NCBI GenBank assembly: GCA_003599295.1
Contig: QZJK01000013.1
Span: forward strand, 1-49,284
DNA from: Candidatus Parcubacteria bacterium
GTDB taxonomy: Bacteria > Patescibacteriota > Minisyncoccia > Phycocordibacterales > UBA2100
Length of the DNA: 49,284 bases
Reading direction: 5' to 3'
Shown here: positions 30,597 to 39,300 of the stretch, piece after piece
Layout: the number at the start of each line of letters is the position of its first letter
How positions within the stretch are numbered: the stretch's first letter is position 1
Notes under the pieces: model-generated
Seen by the model: only the letters and a program-made list of their open reading frames with translations
Told to the model about the DNA's origin: nothing
The model's database searches: none
Made by a program: the position numbers and the translations under genes

Positions 30597-31126
30597 CTAA
30601 ATCCGTAGTATTCGGCGGCGGATGTTTTTGGTGCACGGAGGCGGTGTTCGCGATGCTTAAGGGGGTCTCGAAAGTCGAGCCTGGATACGCGGGCGGTTCG
30701 GTCGAAAATCCGTCGTACGAAAAGGTAAGCGGGGGAGACACGGGGCACGCGGAAGTTATTCGTGTCACGTATGACCCTGCCGTTATTTCGTATGAAGATT
30801 TATTGACCGTCTTTTTCGGTTCGCATGACCCGACTACTCCGAATAGGCAAGGAGCGGACACAGGAGAACAGTATCGCTCTATAATCCTCTACGAGACGGA
30901 TGAGGAGAAGAAAGCAGCGGAGAAGATGATAAAAGAAGTCGACACGTCGCTCAAAGACGGTACGCGAGTCGTCACGCAACTTATTCCGCTCGGGAAATTC
31001 TTTCCGGCGGAGGAGTACCACCAGGAGTATTTCAAGAAAAATCCAAGCGCGACATATTGCCAGCTCGTCATCGAACCGAAAATAGAGAAGGTGAGGAAAC
31101 GGTTCGCAGAGTTGCTTAAACAATAG
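30593..31126 (+). CDS. msrA: Peptide methionine-S-sulfoxide reductase MsrA
   Basis: 177 residues. The catalytic GCFWC is at 10-14 and GYAGGSVENPSYEKV and GHAEVIRVTYDP follow, with the usual HDPTTPNRQG and GEQYRSIILY. It repairs oxidised methionine. The ATG overlaps the lysS stop as ATGA, so it is translationally coupled to lysS. A hairpin with a T-run at 31235-31280 ends the unit. Confidence 0.97.
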   Translation: MTKSVVFGGGCFWCTEAVFAMLKGVSKVEPGYAGGSVENPSYEKVSGGDTGHAEVIRVTYDPAVISYEDLLTVFFGSHDPTTPNRQGADTGEQYRSIILYETDEEKKAAEKMIKEVDTSLKDGTRVVTQLIPLGKFFPAEEYHQEYFKKNPSATYCQLVIEPKIEKVRKRFAELLKQ

Positions 31127-31234
31127 CGTCCTGTATCGTGGATGCGGGACGGCTCGGACGATTGACGTTCGAGGGCTTCCGTCCGTAAGTAGGGAGTGCT
31201 TCGTCAGAGCGAATTATAGCGATCCAGCCTCCCA

Positions 31235-31280
31235 GGTGATGCACGTGCTCGGTTGGCGCGCGTGCATCACCCCCGTTTTT
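31235..31280 (+). terminator. Terminator-like hairpin abutting the zincin start codon
   Basis: GGTGATGCACG (31235-31245) and CGTGCATCACC (31261-31271) form an 11-bp stem with a 15-nt loop, followed by CCCG and five T that touch the ATG at 31281. It may end the lysS-msrA unit, or act as an attenuator in the leader of the next gene. Confidence 0.65.
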
Positions 31281-31667
31281 ATGCTCCGACAAGATTTTGA
31301 GAAACTAGCAGCCGAAGGCTTTGAACGCTTGCCTGAATGGGTGCGTTTAAAAATAAAGAACGTCGCACTTCTCGTCGAAGATGAACCTTCGCACGAAGAC
31401 AGGGAAGCCGAAGGTCTCTCTGATGACGAAACGTTACTCGGCTTATACAAAGGCATACCGCTTTCAGCACGCGGTGAGCAATACGGAGTCGGGATGACGA
31501 TGCCCGACACGATTACCTTGTATCAGAGGCCCATAGAACAAGCGGCGGAAGAGGACGGAAAAGATGTACGTGATGTCGTTGCGGAAACGATATGGCACGA
31601 ATTCGCCCACCATTTCGGCATGGATGAACACGAAGTGCGCGAACGTGAAGCAAAACGAAACAGTTGA
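31281..31667 (+). CDS. Zincin-like metallopeptidase (DUF1025 / Zincin_1 family)
   Basis: 128 residues, normal for the family. Zinc motif HEFAHHFG at 106-113 with Glu116 or Glu118 just after (MDEHEVRERE), fits HExxHxxGxxE. The N-terminus MLRQDFEKLAAEGFERLP and NVALLVEDEPS are typical. Substrate unknown. The frame can be extended upstream, but that would place the terminator hairpin inside the gene, so the ATG at 31281 is preferred. Confidence 0.85.
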   Translation: MLRQDFEKLAAEGFERLPEWVRLKIKNVALLVEDEPSHEDREAEGLSDDETLLGLYKGIPLSARGEQYGVGMTMPDTITLYQRPIEQAAEEDGKDVRDVVAETIWHEFAHHFGMDEHEVREREAKRNS

Positions 31668-31780
31668 CCGAGACGGATGTTTGCGTAAAATCCGAATTGC
31701 GTAGACGGTCGCGCGGAACCGACGTTAGGCGGGTCTGGCACGCGCCCCGTCCAGATCTTTCCAGCGGCGTACTGGCCGTC

Positions 31781-31808
31781 CGGGTGTCCTTTGGGCACCC
31801 GTTTTTTT
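31781..31808 (+). terminator. Intrinsic terminator before tyrS
   Basis: CGGGTGTCC pairs with GGGCACCCG (31793-31801) through one G-T wobble, with a 3-nt loop, followed by seven T. Confidence 0.88.
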
Positions 31809-31830
31809 ATCCGTGTGCTATATTTTCGCT

Positions 31831-33084
31831 ATGGCAGAACTTTCGGAAATCCTCAAAGAACGCGGGTACGTCCAGCAATTCTCTTCGAAAAAGCTTGAAG
31901 AAATCACGGACGGGCCGAAGCGGACGCTCTATCTTGGCATCGACCCTTCGGCGAACTCACTCCAAGTCGGACAATTGCAAGCTTTCCTTATACTCCGGCA
32001 TTTTCTCGAGGACGGTCACAAGGTCATTCTCCTTATCGGCGGAGGGACGGGGATGATAGGGGATCCGGGCGGTAAAAATGCCGAGCGCCCGCTCCTTCCT
32101 CCCGAACAGGTCCGCGCAAACGGCGAGGCTATCGCTGCGCAAGCTAAACAACTTTTTGGAGGCGCCGACTTCACACTACTGAATAATGCCGACTGGTTGG
32201 AAAACCTGCCTCTCATTGAATTCCTTCGGGACGTCGGTAAGCACTTTTCGGTGAATGCGATGCTGCAGCGCGATTTCATAAAAGACCGCATCAAGAATGT
32301 TGAAGAGGGCATTTCATACACGGAATTTTCGTACGCGCTTTTGCAAGCATACGATTATCTCCACCTGCATGAAAAGAACGGTTGCGACGTGCAAGTTGGC
32401 GGTTCAGACCAGTGGGGCAACATCGTATCGGGTGTTGATTTCATTCGCAGAAAGACCGGCGACACGGTGTACGCATTCACATGGCCGCTCCTCATCAACA
32501 AGGCGACGGGCAAGAAATTCGGGAAAAGCGAGCAGAGCACGGTATGGCTCGATCCGGAGAAAACGTCGCCCTTTCAGTTCTACCAATTCTGGCTCAACGT
32601 CGAGGACGAGAACCTGAAAGAATATTTGCTCAAGATGACGATGCTTTCCGAAGCGGAGATAAGTGCGGCGCTCGAGCTTCATAAGCGCGACAAAAAAGAG
32701 CGGCACGGTCAACAGCTTTTGGCGCGCGAGGTGACGACGCTCGTTCACGGAGCAGAAGAAACGGCGAAGGCGGAGAAGGTCTCCCGGTCTCTCTTCGGCG
32801 ATAACGACATCACGTCGTTTTCCAAGGAGGAAGGAGAGATGCTTAGGAAAGCAGCTCCTTCATATGAAATAAAAGCGGGCGCTTCAATGGCAGATGTGCT
32901 TGTAGGTGCAGGCCTCGCGTCGTCCAAAAGAGAGGCGCGCCAGTTCCTGGATGAGAAAGCGGTGAACCTCAATGGGAAAGTAGTCACGGACGAAAAGCGT
33001 GAATTCACAGATTCAGACTTTCCGAATGGATTCGCACTTTTGAAACGTGGCAAGAAGAATGTGTGCGTCCTCGTGCTTTCTTGA
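31831..33084 (+). CDS. tyrS: Tyrosyl-tRNA synthetase with altered HIGH motif
   Basis: 417 residues. The class I core is recognisable: LYLGIDPSANSL, VGGSDQWGNI for tyrosine and tRNA, KFGKS (229-233) as the KMSKS loop, and a C-terminal S4 RNA-binding domain (about 350-417). The HIGH motif reads QVGQ (45-48), so both usual histidines are Gln. It should charge tRNA-Tyr, perhaps with altered kinetics, or another amino acid. The extended -10 TGCTATATT (31816-31824) ends 6 nt before the ATG at 31831, fixing that start over the upstream in-frame ATG. Confidence 0.92.
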   Translation: MAELSEILKERGYVQQFSSKKLEEITDGPKRTLYLGIDPSANSLQVGQLQAFLILRHFLEDGHKVILLIGGGTGMIGDPGGKNAERPLLPPEQVRANGEAIAAQAKQLFGGADFTLLNNADWLENLPLIEFLRDVGKHFSVNAMLQRDFIKDRIKNVEEGISYTEFSYALLQAYDYLHLHEKNGCDVQVGGSDQWGNIVSGVDFIRRKTGDTVYAFTWPLLINKATGKKFGKSEQSTVWLDPEKTSPFQFYQFWLNVEDENLKEYLLKMTMLSEAEISAALELHKRDKKERHGQQLLAREVTTLVHGAEETAKAEKVSRSLFGDNDITSFSKEEGEMLRKAAPSYEIKAGASMADVLVGAGLASSKREARQFLDEKAVNLNGKVVTDEKREFTDSDFPNGFALLKRGKKNVCVLVLS

Positions 33085-33096
33085 TAGAGTAGGTCG

Positions 33097-35133
33097 ATGT
33101 CCGGTTTTAAGATAGAGAGCGACTATAAGCCCGCGGGCGACCAGCCTACGGCTATAGCTACGCTTCTAGAGGGCCTCAAAGCGGGCAAACGCGACCAGAC
33201 GCTCCTCGGGGTAACCGGTTCCGGGAAGACCTTTAGCATGGCGAACGTCATTGCGAAATGGGGGAAGCCGACGCTCGTTATCGCTCACAATAAGACGCTT
33301 GCGGCCCAGCTTGCCGCGGAGTATCGGGACTTTTTTCCGAATAGCGCCGTTCACTATTTCGTCTCGTACTACGATTATTACCAGCCGGAGGCGTATGTCC
33401 CTGTTACCGATACGTATATCGAGAAAGAAGCGCAGATAAACGAGGACATCGAACGGTTACGCCATGCCGCGACGCAGGCGCTTTTGACACGCAAAGACGT
33501 CATTGTTGTCGCATCCGTCTCGTGTATTTATGGCCTCGGTTCTCCAGTTGAATACGAAAAAATAAATTTAAAGCTCGCTAAGGGGGAAGAGATGACCCGG
33601 GCAACGCTCACGCGAAAGCTCATCTCGCTCTATTTCGAGCGGACACCGGGAGACCTTAGCCCGGGAACGTTCCGCGCGCTCGGGAGCCGAGTCGAGATCA
33701 TGCCGGCGAACGAACGAGTCATTTATCGCCTCGACCTTTCGGGCGGCAAGGTATCGAAGATAGAAGAGATAAACGCGACGACGCGCGAAATAGAAGGGAA
33801 GCCGAACGCAGTCTTCCTCTTTCCCGCGAAGCATTACGTAACGCCGAAAGACGTTCAAGAGGCCGCACTTGCCGACATGGAGGTAGAACTCGCTGAGCGC
33901 TTGAAGCAGTTGAACGATGAGGGGAAAATACTCGAAGCGGAGCGTTTGAAGCGCCGGACGCGGCAAGACATATCAATGATACGCGAGTTCGGCTACTGCA
34001 ACGGCATTGAGAATTATTCCCGTCATTTCGACCGGAGAAAACCGGGCGAGCCGCCGTACACGCTCATTTCGTACTTTCCGAAGAAAGCGGACGGTAGCCC
34101 TGATTTTCTGACCATCATAGACGAATCGCACGTAACGGTGCCGCAGATAGGCGGTATGTATGCGGGGGATCGCTCGCGGAAATTGACGCTCGTCGAGCAC
34201 GGGTTCCGTCTCCCCTCCGCAGTGGATAACAGACCTCTCAAGTTCGAAGAATTTTTGGAGCGTACCGGCCAAACGATATACACCTCCGCGACGCCCGCGG
34301 AATACGAGCTCTCAAAGAGCGGCGAACCGGCTTCGCAGGTTATCCGTCCGACAGGTCTCATAGATCCGGAGGTTACTGTGCGCCCCATCGTGAGCTCTGA
34401 CACGTACGCAGGCCAGGTAAAGGATTTTATCGCAGAAGCCGAGGCCGTGACGAAACGAGGCATGCGTTCCATGGTGACTGTACTGACCAAGAAAATGGCG
34501 GAAGACCTCACTCAATTCCTCATAGAACGTGGAATCAAAGCGCGCTATATCCATAGCGACGTTGAGACTATAGAGCGCATCGAGATACTGACCGATTTTC
34601 GAAAGGGGAAGTTTGATGTTCTCGTCGGCGTGAATCTTCTTCGCGAGGGTCTCGACCTTCCGGAAGTCGAGCTTGTCGGCATCTTGGATGCCGACAAAGA
34701 AGGTTTCCTTCGAAGCGAAACGTCGCTCATCCAGACCATCGGCCGCGCGGCGAGGAACGTACATGGCCGCGTCCTTCTCTATGCCGACGGTATGACAGGC
34801 TCGCTTGAGCGTGCGATAGGGGAGACAAACCGCCGTCGGGAGATACAGATGGCGTATAACAAAAAACACAAGATTACGCCGAAGACCATCGCAAAGCGGA
34901 TACACGATATTGTCGGCGACATCGAACGCACGCGTAAACGCGCCATTACGGAACTTGCGCGGATGGATGTCTCCGCATACAGCGGAGATACGACGAAGCT
35001 TCTCAAAGAGAAGCGGCGTCAAATGCACGAGGCTGCTGACCGGCTTGATTTCGAGACCGCAGCGCTCCTCCGCGATGAGATACGAACACTCGAGGAAAGC
35101 AAGAAAGGGGAGAGGACAAAATCAAAAGTATGA
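33097..35133 (+). CDS. uvrB: Excinuclease ABC subunit B
   Basis: 678 residues, full length. Walker A GVTGSGKT (38-45); the beta-hairpin region VSYYDYYQPEAYVP; helicase motifs including TIIDESHVT, TSATPAEYE, GVNLLREGLDLPEVE and QTIGRAARN; C-terminal UvrC-interacting UVR domain (about 630-670). UvrB verifies DNA damage delivered by UvrA. uvrA lies about 7.8 kb downstream. An extended -10-like TGATAGAGT (33082-33090) ends 6 nt before the ATG. murB overlaps by 4 nt. Confidence 0.98.
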   Translation: MSGFKIESDYKPAGDQPTAIATLLEGLKAGKRDQTLLGVTGSGKTFSMANVIAKWGKPTLVIAHNKTLAAQLAAEYRDFFPNSAVHYFVSYYDYYQPEAYVPVTDTYIEKEAQINEDIERLRHAATQALLTRKDVIVVASVSCIYGLGSPVEYEKINLKLAKGEEMTRATLTRKLISLYFERTPGDLSPGTFRALGSRVEIMPANERVIYRLDLSGGKVSKIEEINATTREIEGKPNAVFLFPAKHYVTPKDVQEAALADMEVELAERLKQLNDEGKILEAERLKRRTRQDISMIREFGYCNGIENYSRHFDRRKPGEPPYTLISYFPKKADGSPDFLTIIDESHVTVPQIGGMYAGDRSRKLTLVEHGFRLPSAVDNRPLKFEEFLERTGQTIYTSATPAEYELSKSGEPASQVIRPTGLIDPEVTVRPIVSSDTYAGQVKDFIAEAEAVTKRGMRSMVTVLTKKMAEDLTQFLIERGIKARYIHSDVETIERIEILTDFRKGKFDVLVGVNLLREGLDLPEVELVGILDADKEGFLRSETSLIQTIGRAARNVHGRVLLYADGMTGSLERAIGETNRRREIQMAYNKKHKITPKTIAKRIHDIVGDIERTRKRAITELARMDVSAYSGDTTKLLKEKRRQMHEAADRLDFETAALLRDEIRTLEESKKGERTKSKV

Positions 35134-36053
35134 GCCTCACGATAAAAGAGAATATCCCGCTCGCGCCTCTTACCACATTCAAGATAGGCGGACCGGCACG
35201 GTATTTTGCGGACGTCTCGTCAGAAGGAGATATTCGCGAAGCAATACAGTGGGCAGGAGAGAAAGGGTTGCCTGTCATCGTTCTTGCCGGAGGCAGCAAC
35301 GTACTTGTTCCGGACAGTGGGTTAGACGCGCTTGTCATTCGTATCTCGGGCGATGAATATTCTTTTGAGGGAAATGTTCTTAGCGCGCATCCGGGTTGCA
35401 ATCTTCTTACGCTCATTAAAATATCCGGAGAGCGAGGATTCGGCGGGTGGGAAAAACTTGCGGGCATTCCCGGCACCATCGGCGGAGCCGTCCGAGGAAA
35501 TGCAGGTGCGTTCGGCCCGGAAATAAAAGATTTTATCGAATGTGTGCGTGCGTTGAATATAAAGACGAGCGAAGTGCGGGACTTCAAGAACGAAGAATGC
35601 TCTTTTGAGTACAGAGAAAGTTTCTTTAAGAAAAATCCGGAGTGGCTCATCACGCGCATCATTCTCAAACTTCTGCCCGTTACTCCGGATGAAAGCAAAA
35701 AAATCTCCGAGGAAACGATACGAGAGCGTGAGAAAAGACACATACAAAATGTTTGCGCAGCCGGTTCGTACTTCAAAAACCCTGTAGCACCGCCGGACGT
35801 CGTTTCGATATTCGAGAAGGAAAAGGGGTTGACCTCTCGCGGCGGACGTGTTCCAGCAGGTTGGCTTATAGAGAAAGCCGGAATGAAAGGAGCTGTCGTA
35901 GGGGATGCACAGTCGAGCTCTCAGCACCCCAACTACATCGTCAACAATGGACGCGCTACGGCGGAACAAGTGCGCACTTTGGCTGAAAAGATACGAGAGT
36001 CGGTGTTGATGCAGTTCAAGATTCATCTTGAGGAGGAGGCGGTAATATTGTAG
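35130..36053 (+). CDS. murB: UDP-N-acetylenolpyruvoylglucosamine reductase
   Basis: 307 residues. FAD-binding core LAGGSNVLVPD and GIPGTIGGAVRGNAGAFGPE; YRESFF; catalytic Ser near residue 213 in AAGSYFKNP; and the Glu near the C-terminus in HLEEEAVIL. It makes UDP-MurNAc, so the organism builds peptidoglycan. The ATG overlaps the uvrB stop (ATGA). Two hairpins follow at 36062-36120. Confidence 0.95.
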   Translation: MSLTIKENIPLAPLTTFKIGGPARYFADVSSEGDIREAIQWAGEKGLPVIVLAGGSNVLVPDSGLDALVIRISGDEYSFEGNVLSAHPGCNLLTLIKISGERGFGGWEKLAGIPGTIGGAVRGNAGAFGPEIKDFIECVRALNIKTSEVRDFKNEECSFEYRESFFKKNPEWLITRIILKLLPVTPDESKKISEETIREREKRHIQNVCAAGSYFKNPVAPPDVVSIFEKEKGLTSRGGRVPAGWLIEKAGMKGAVVGDAQSSSQHPNYIVNNGRATAEQVRTLAEKIRESVLMQFKIHLEEEAVIL

Positions 36054-36061
36054 ATAATTTC

Positions 36062-36120
36062 GTATCTCGAGCAGGCGAGATATACATGTTATTAGCCAAT
36101 CTCGGTGAGCCGAGATTCTT
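36062..36120 (+). terminator. Tandem hairpins ending the uvrB-murB unit
   Basis: TATCTCG/CGAGATA (36063-36082) and AATCTCGG/CCGAGATT (36098-36117, TGAG loop) lie in succession after murB; the second is followed by CTTTGGTT, a weak T-tract. The rest of 36121-36314 has T-runs but no gene or strong structure that I can see. Confidence 0.55.
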
Positions 36121-36314
36121 TGGTTGATGAGGAGAAGTCCTAAAAGATCCATCGGATTTTTATATCAGAAGACTCTCGAGTCGTAATAGGTAGCCCGATT
36201 TCAGTCGAATGCCTAGGGGCCCGAGTCGGATGGAAATATTCTGCCGAGATATTTGTATTTTTTTCATCGGTACTTTTTTATCCACTTCCGATAGAAAGGT
36301 TTCCCGCGAGATTC

Positions 36315-36348
36315 GCGAAGATATCTAATAAAATATAGATATATTCGC
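36315..36348 (+). promoter_or_regulatory. 34-nt inverted repeat over the promoter of the giant surface protein
   Basis: GCGAAGATATCTA (36315-36327) pairs with TAGATATATTCGC (36336-36348) at 12 of 13 positions. The -10-like TATATT (36340-36345) lies within the right arm and the ATG is at 36358. It is a candidate operator. Confidence 0.5.
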
Positions 36349-36357
36349 TACTCCTAT

Positions 36358-39300
36358 ATGGCCTCCAACTCTACTCCAGATTCAGAAAAATATATCTCGA
36401 TTGAAGAGGCCTCTCGCTTGGCGAAAAAGCACGAAGCCTACATCCGACAGCTTTGCAGAACAGGCAAACTGGACTCGACCAGACAGGGTAAGAACTGGTA
36501 TGTGAAAAGAGAGTCTCTATCCTCCTTCCTGGCCGGACAGGAGATGCGCAAGACCGCGCGTCGCGAACAGTTGGCGGAGAAACGGCACGAGGAATACAAA
36601 GGCCTGAATAGCGGAGGTACTGCTCCGATAACGGTAGTAGAAGCAGCTCGGGAATTAGGAGTAGACGAAGCGTACGCTCGAGAGCTATGCAGGAGCGGCA
36701 AAGTGAAAGCACAACGCATAGGTGCGACGTGGTACATAAACCGCGAATCAATATCTTCTCTTCTCGTCGTGCAAAGTTATCAGCAAGCATTGCGTCGCGA
36801 AAAACTTGCGCGCGAACGTATTCAAGAGTACGCGAGAACGAATGGGCAAGTTAGTGCCGCCGGTTCGTCAGGGCGTCAGTATGTAAAGATGAGGTTTTCG
36901 GAAGCGGTATCTACTCCGCTTTCTTTTCTTTCTCTGCGCTACACAATATTTTCTATGATGCTTATTCTCATCATCGGCACATTTTTTGCAATTAAACCTC
37001 TTGAAGAACTTTCCTACGAACAAAGCTTTAACGGCCCTAGGGAATCGCAATTCGCCGCTGTCGGCGATGATGCCTCGGGTGTTTTGAATATTTTGTCTCG
37101 CTTAGCACGTTCCTGGAACGCAGCTATCGACGGAGTTTTATACGGCATTGCTTTTCCTCGACCTCTCGTGGAGAGCGGGGCGGTCGTTGCGAATATCACT
37201 GTCCCACCGAGGGTGTCGAATGATCTCGAGCCCGGACAAGAGCCAACTGCTCCAAGTAATACGAGGAGCTCAACTGTCGTCGTACATCAACCTGTCATTG
37301 AACGCATCGTCGAGCGTCAACTGCTCGCTGTGCAAGGTGGTATTACGGAAGACATTCTTAATACTCGCATTGAAGCCTTGGACACAGCGCTCTCTAACAA
37401 AATCTACTCTCTCACCTCCGCCAACACGACCGTCATCAACAACACATACGAAACACTCGGCGCCGTCGCACGAAGCGACAACTTCGACGACATCAACATC
37501 GACGACTCTGACATCACGGACTCGCGCATCTCAGGCGGCACCATATCGGGCGCGACCATCACCGGCGGCTCGGTGACCGCGACTGCTTTCAGCGGCGTTC
37601 TCGCTATCGGAAGCGGCGGCACCGGCACATCCACTGCACCGTCCTACGGCAATGTTCTTCTCGGGAACAGCGCAGGCGGCTATGACCTCGTAGCGACCTC
37701 AAGCCTCGGCATCTCCGGGGGAAGCGGCACATTCTCGTGGACCCCGACCACCTTCGGCGGAACAGCCGCCAACGCCACCTCAACACTTATCGGCTTCGAT
37801 GCCGGGCTCTACGCACTTGCATCCTCTACCATCGGCTCCGGCGCACAAGCAGGAGGTCTCACCATATCAGGCGGTGCGACGACGACGGGGAATGCGTACT
37901 TCGCGGGAAATGTGGGGATAGGCGGGATAGCCGATTCAGAATTTGCTCTCCATATCACTGGTCCTACCGCTGACAGCGCACAGCTGATGATCCAGGCTGT
38001 CTCGAATGAAGATGCCCTTATTCGTCTTCGCGAGGGAGGAACAACGAGATGGTCTATAGGGAACGACAGTACTGCGGACACGTTCTTCTTTTCTACCGGG
38101 AGTACCCTTAGGACTGACGAGAGGGTTGCCATAACTCAAGCCGGCAACTTCGGCATCGGCACTACGTCTCCGTGGGCAAAACTCTCCATCAACAACTCCA
38201 CCGCTGATACTGCGGGCCAGCCGCTCTTTGCAGTCGCGTCTTCTACAGCAACTGCAACAACAACTGCATTCATCATCACGAGTACTGGCAGAGTAGGTAT
38301 CGGCACGACCTCACCCACCCAGCTTTTGCATTTGGAAAATGGCGAAGCAATGATCGTCTCGTACGACACGGACAATTCAATAAGTTCCTCACGTCCTGCA
38401 TGGGCGTTTGGTGCCGGCGGTAATACCTTCGAAATAAATAGTGCAAGCGATTGGGGTAATTCTTTCCCGAGTTCGTGGACGAACCGTTTAACCATCGATT
38501 CCTCGGGTAACGTTGGGATTGGGACGACCACTCCAGTTGCCCCATTAACAGTCATTGGCCAAAGCACTCAAAACGGTCCATCGTTCTCGTTGCGGCAATC
38601 AGGGTCGTTCACTTACCTTGGATACGATTTCGATCTAGACACTTCTTCAGGGGGCACGGCAAATTTGAGCTTGTACGCTCGAAATACCACTGGCGACACG
38701 AGAAACGTCGGTTGGTCAGTCAATAGAGCAACAGGATTTGTGGGTATCGGGACAAGTACGGCGTATAGCAAACTCTCGGTTTGGGGCGCAGGCACTGGCA
38801 CCGGACAGGCATTCGAGATCACTAATAACGCCTCATCGACCTTGATGAAAATACTTGATAATGGTCTGGCCTACTTCCTCGGCAACGTCGGCATCGGGAC
38901 GACGACTCCCTGGGGCAAGCTCTCGATTACTAACACGAGCGGCGACTTAAGTTTTGTAGTCGAAGACGAGGCTTCACCGGACAGTTCACCATTCGTCGTC
39001 GACAACAGCGGACGGGTCGGTATGGGTACCTCGACTCCGAGCTCGTGGGCGAGTGAGGAGCTTGTTATCGCGCCCACTCCAGGCTCGAGCGATACAGTCG
39101 TCGCCCTTACCCACGGCTCGTCCATATTCCGGCTTACACTCGAGACGGACGTGAACAGCGGTTCGTTCATTATCGAAGAAAATACGTCCGATCGATTTGT
39201 ACTCGCTCCCGGAGGCAATATCGGCATAGGCTCCTCAACCCCGTGGGGCAAATTCACAGTCACTAATACTGGCAGCGACCCGTCATTTATAGTAGAAGAC

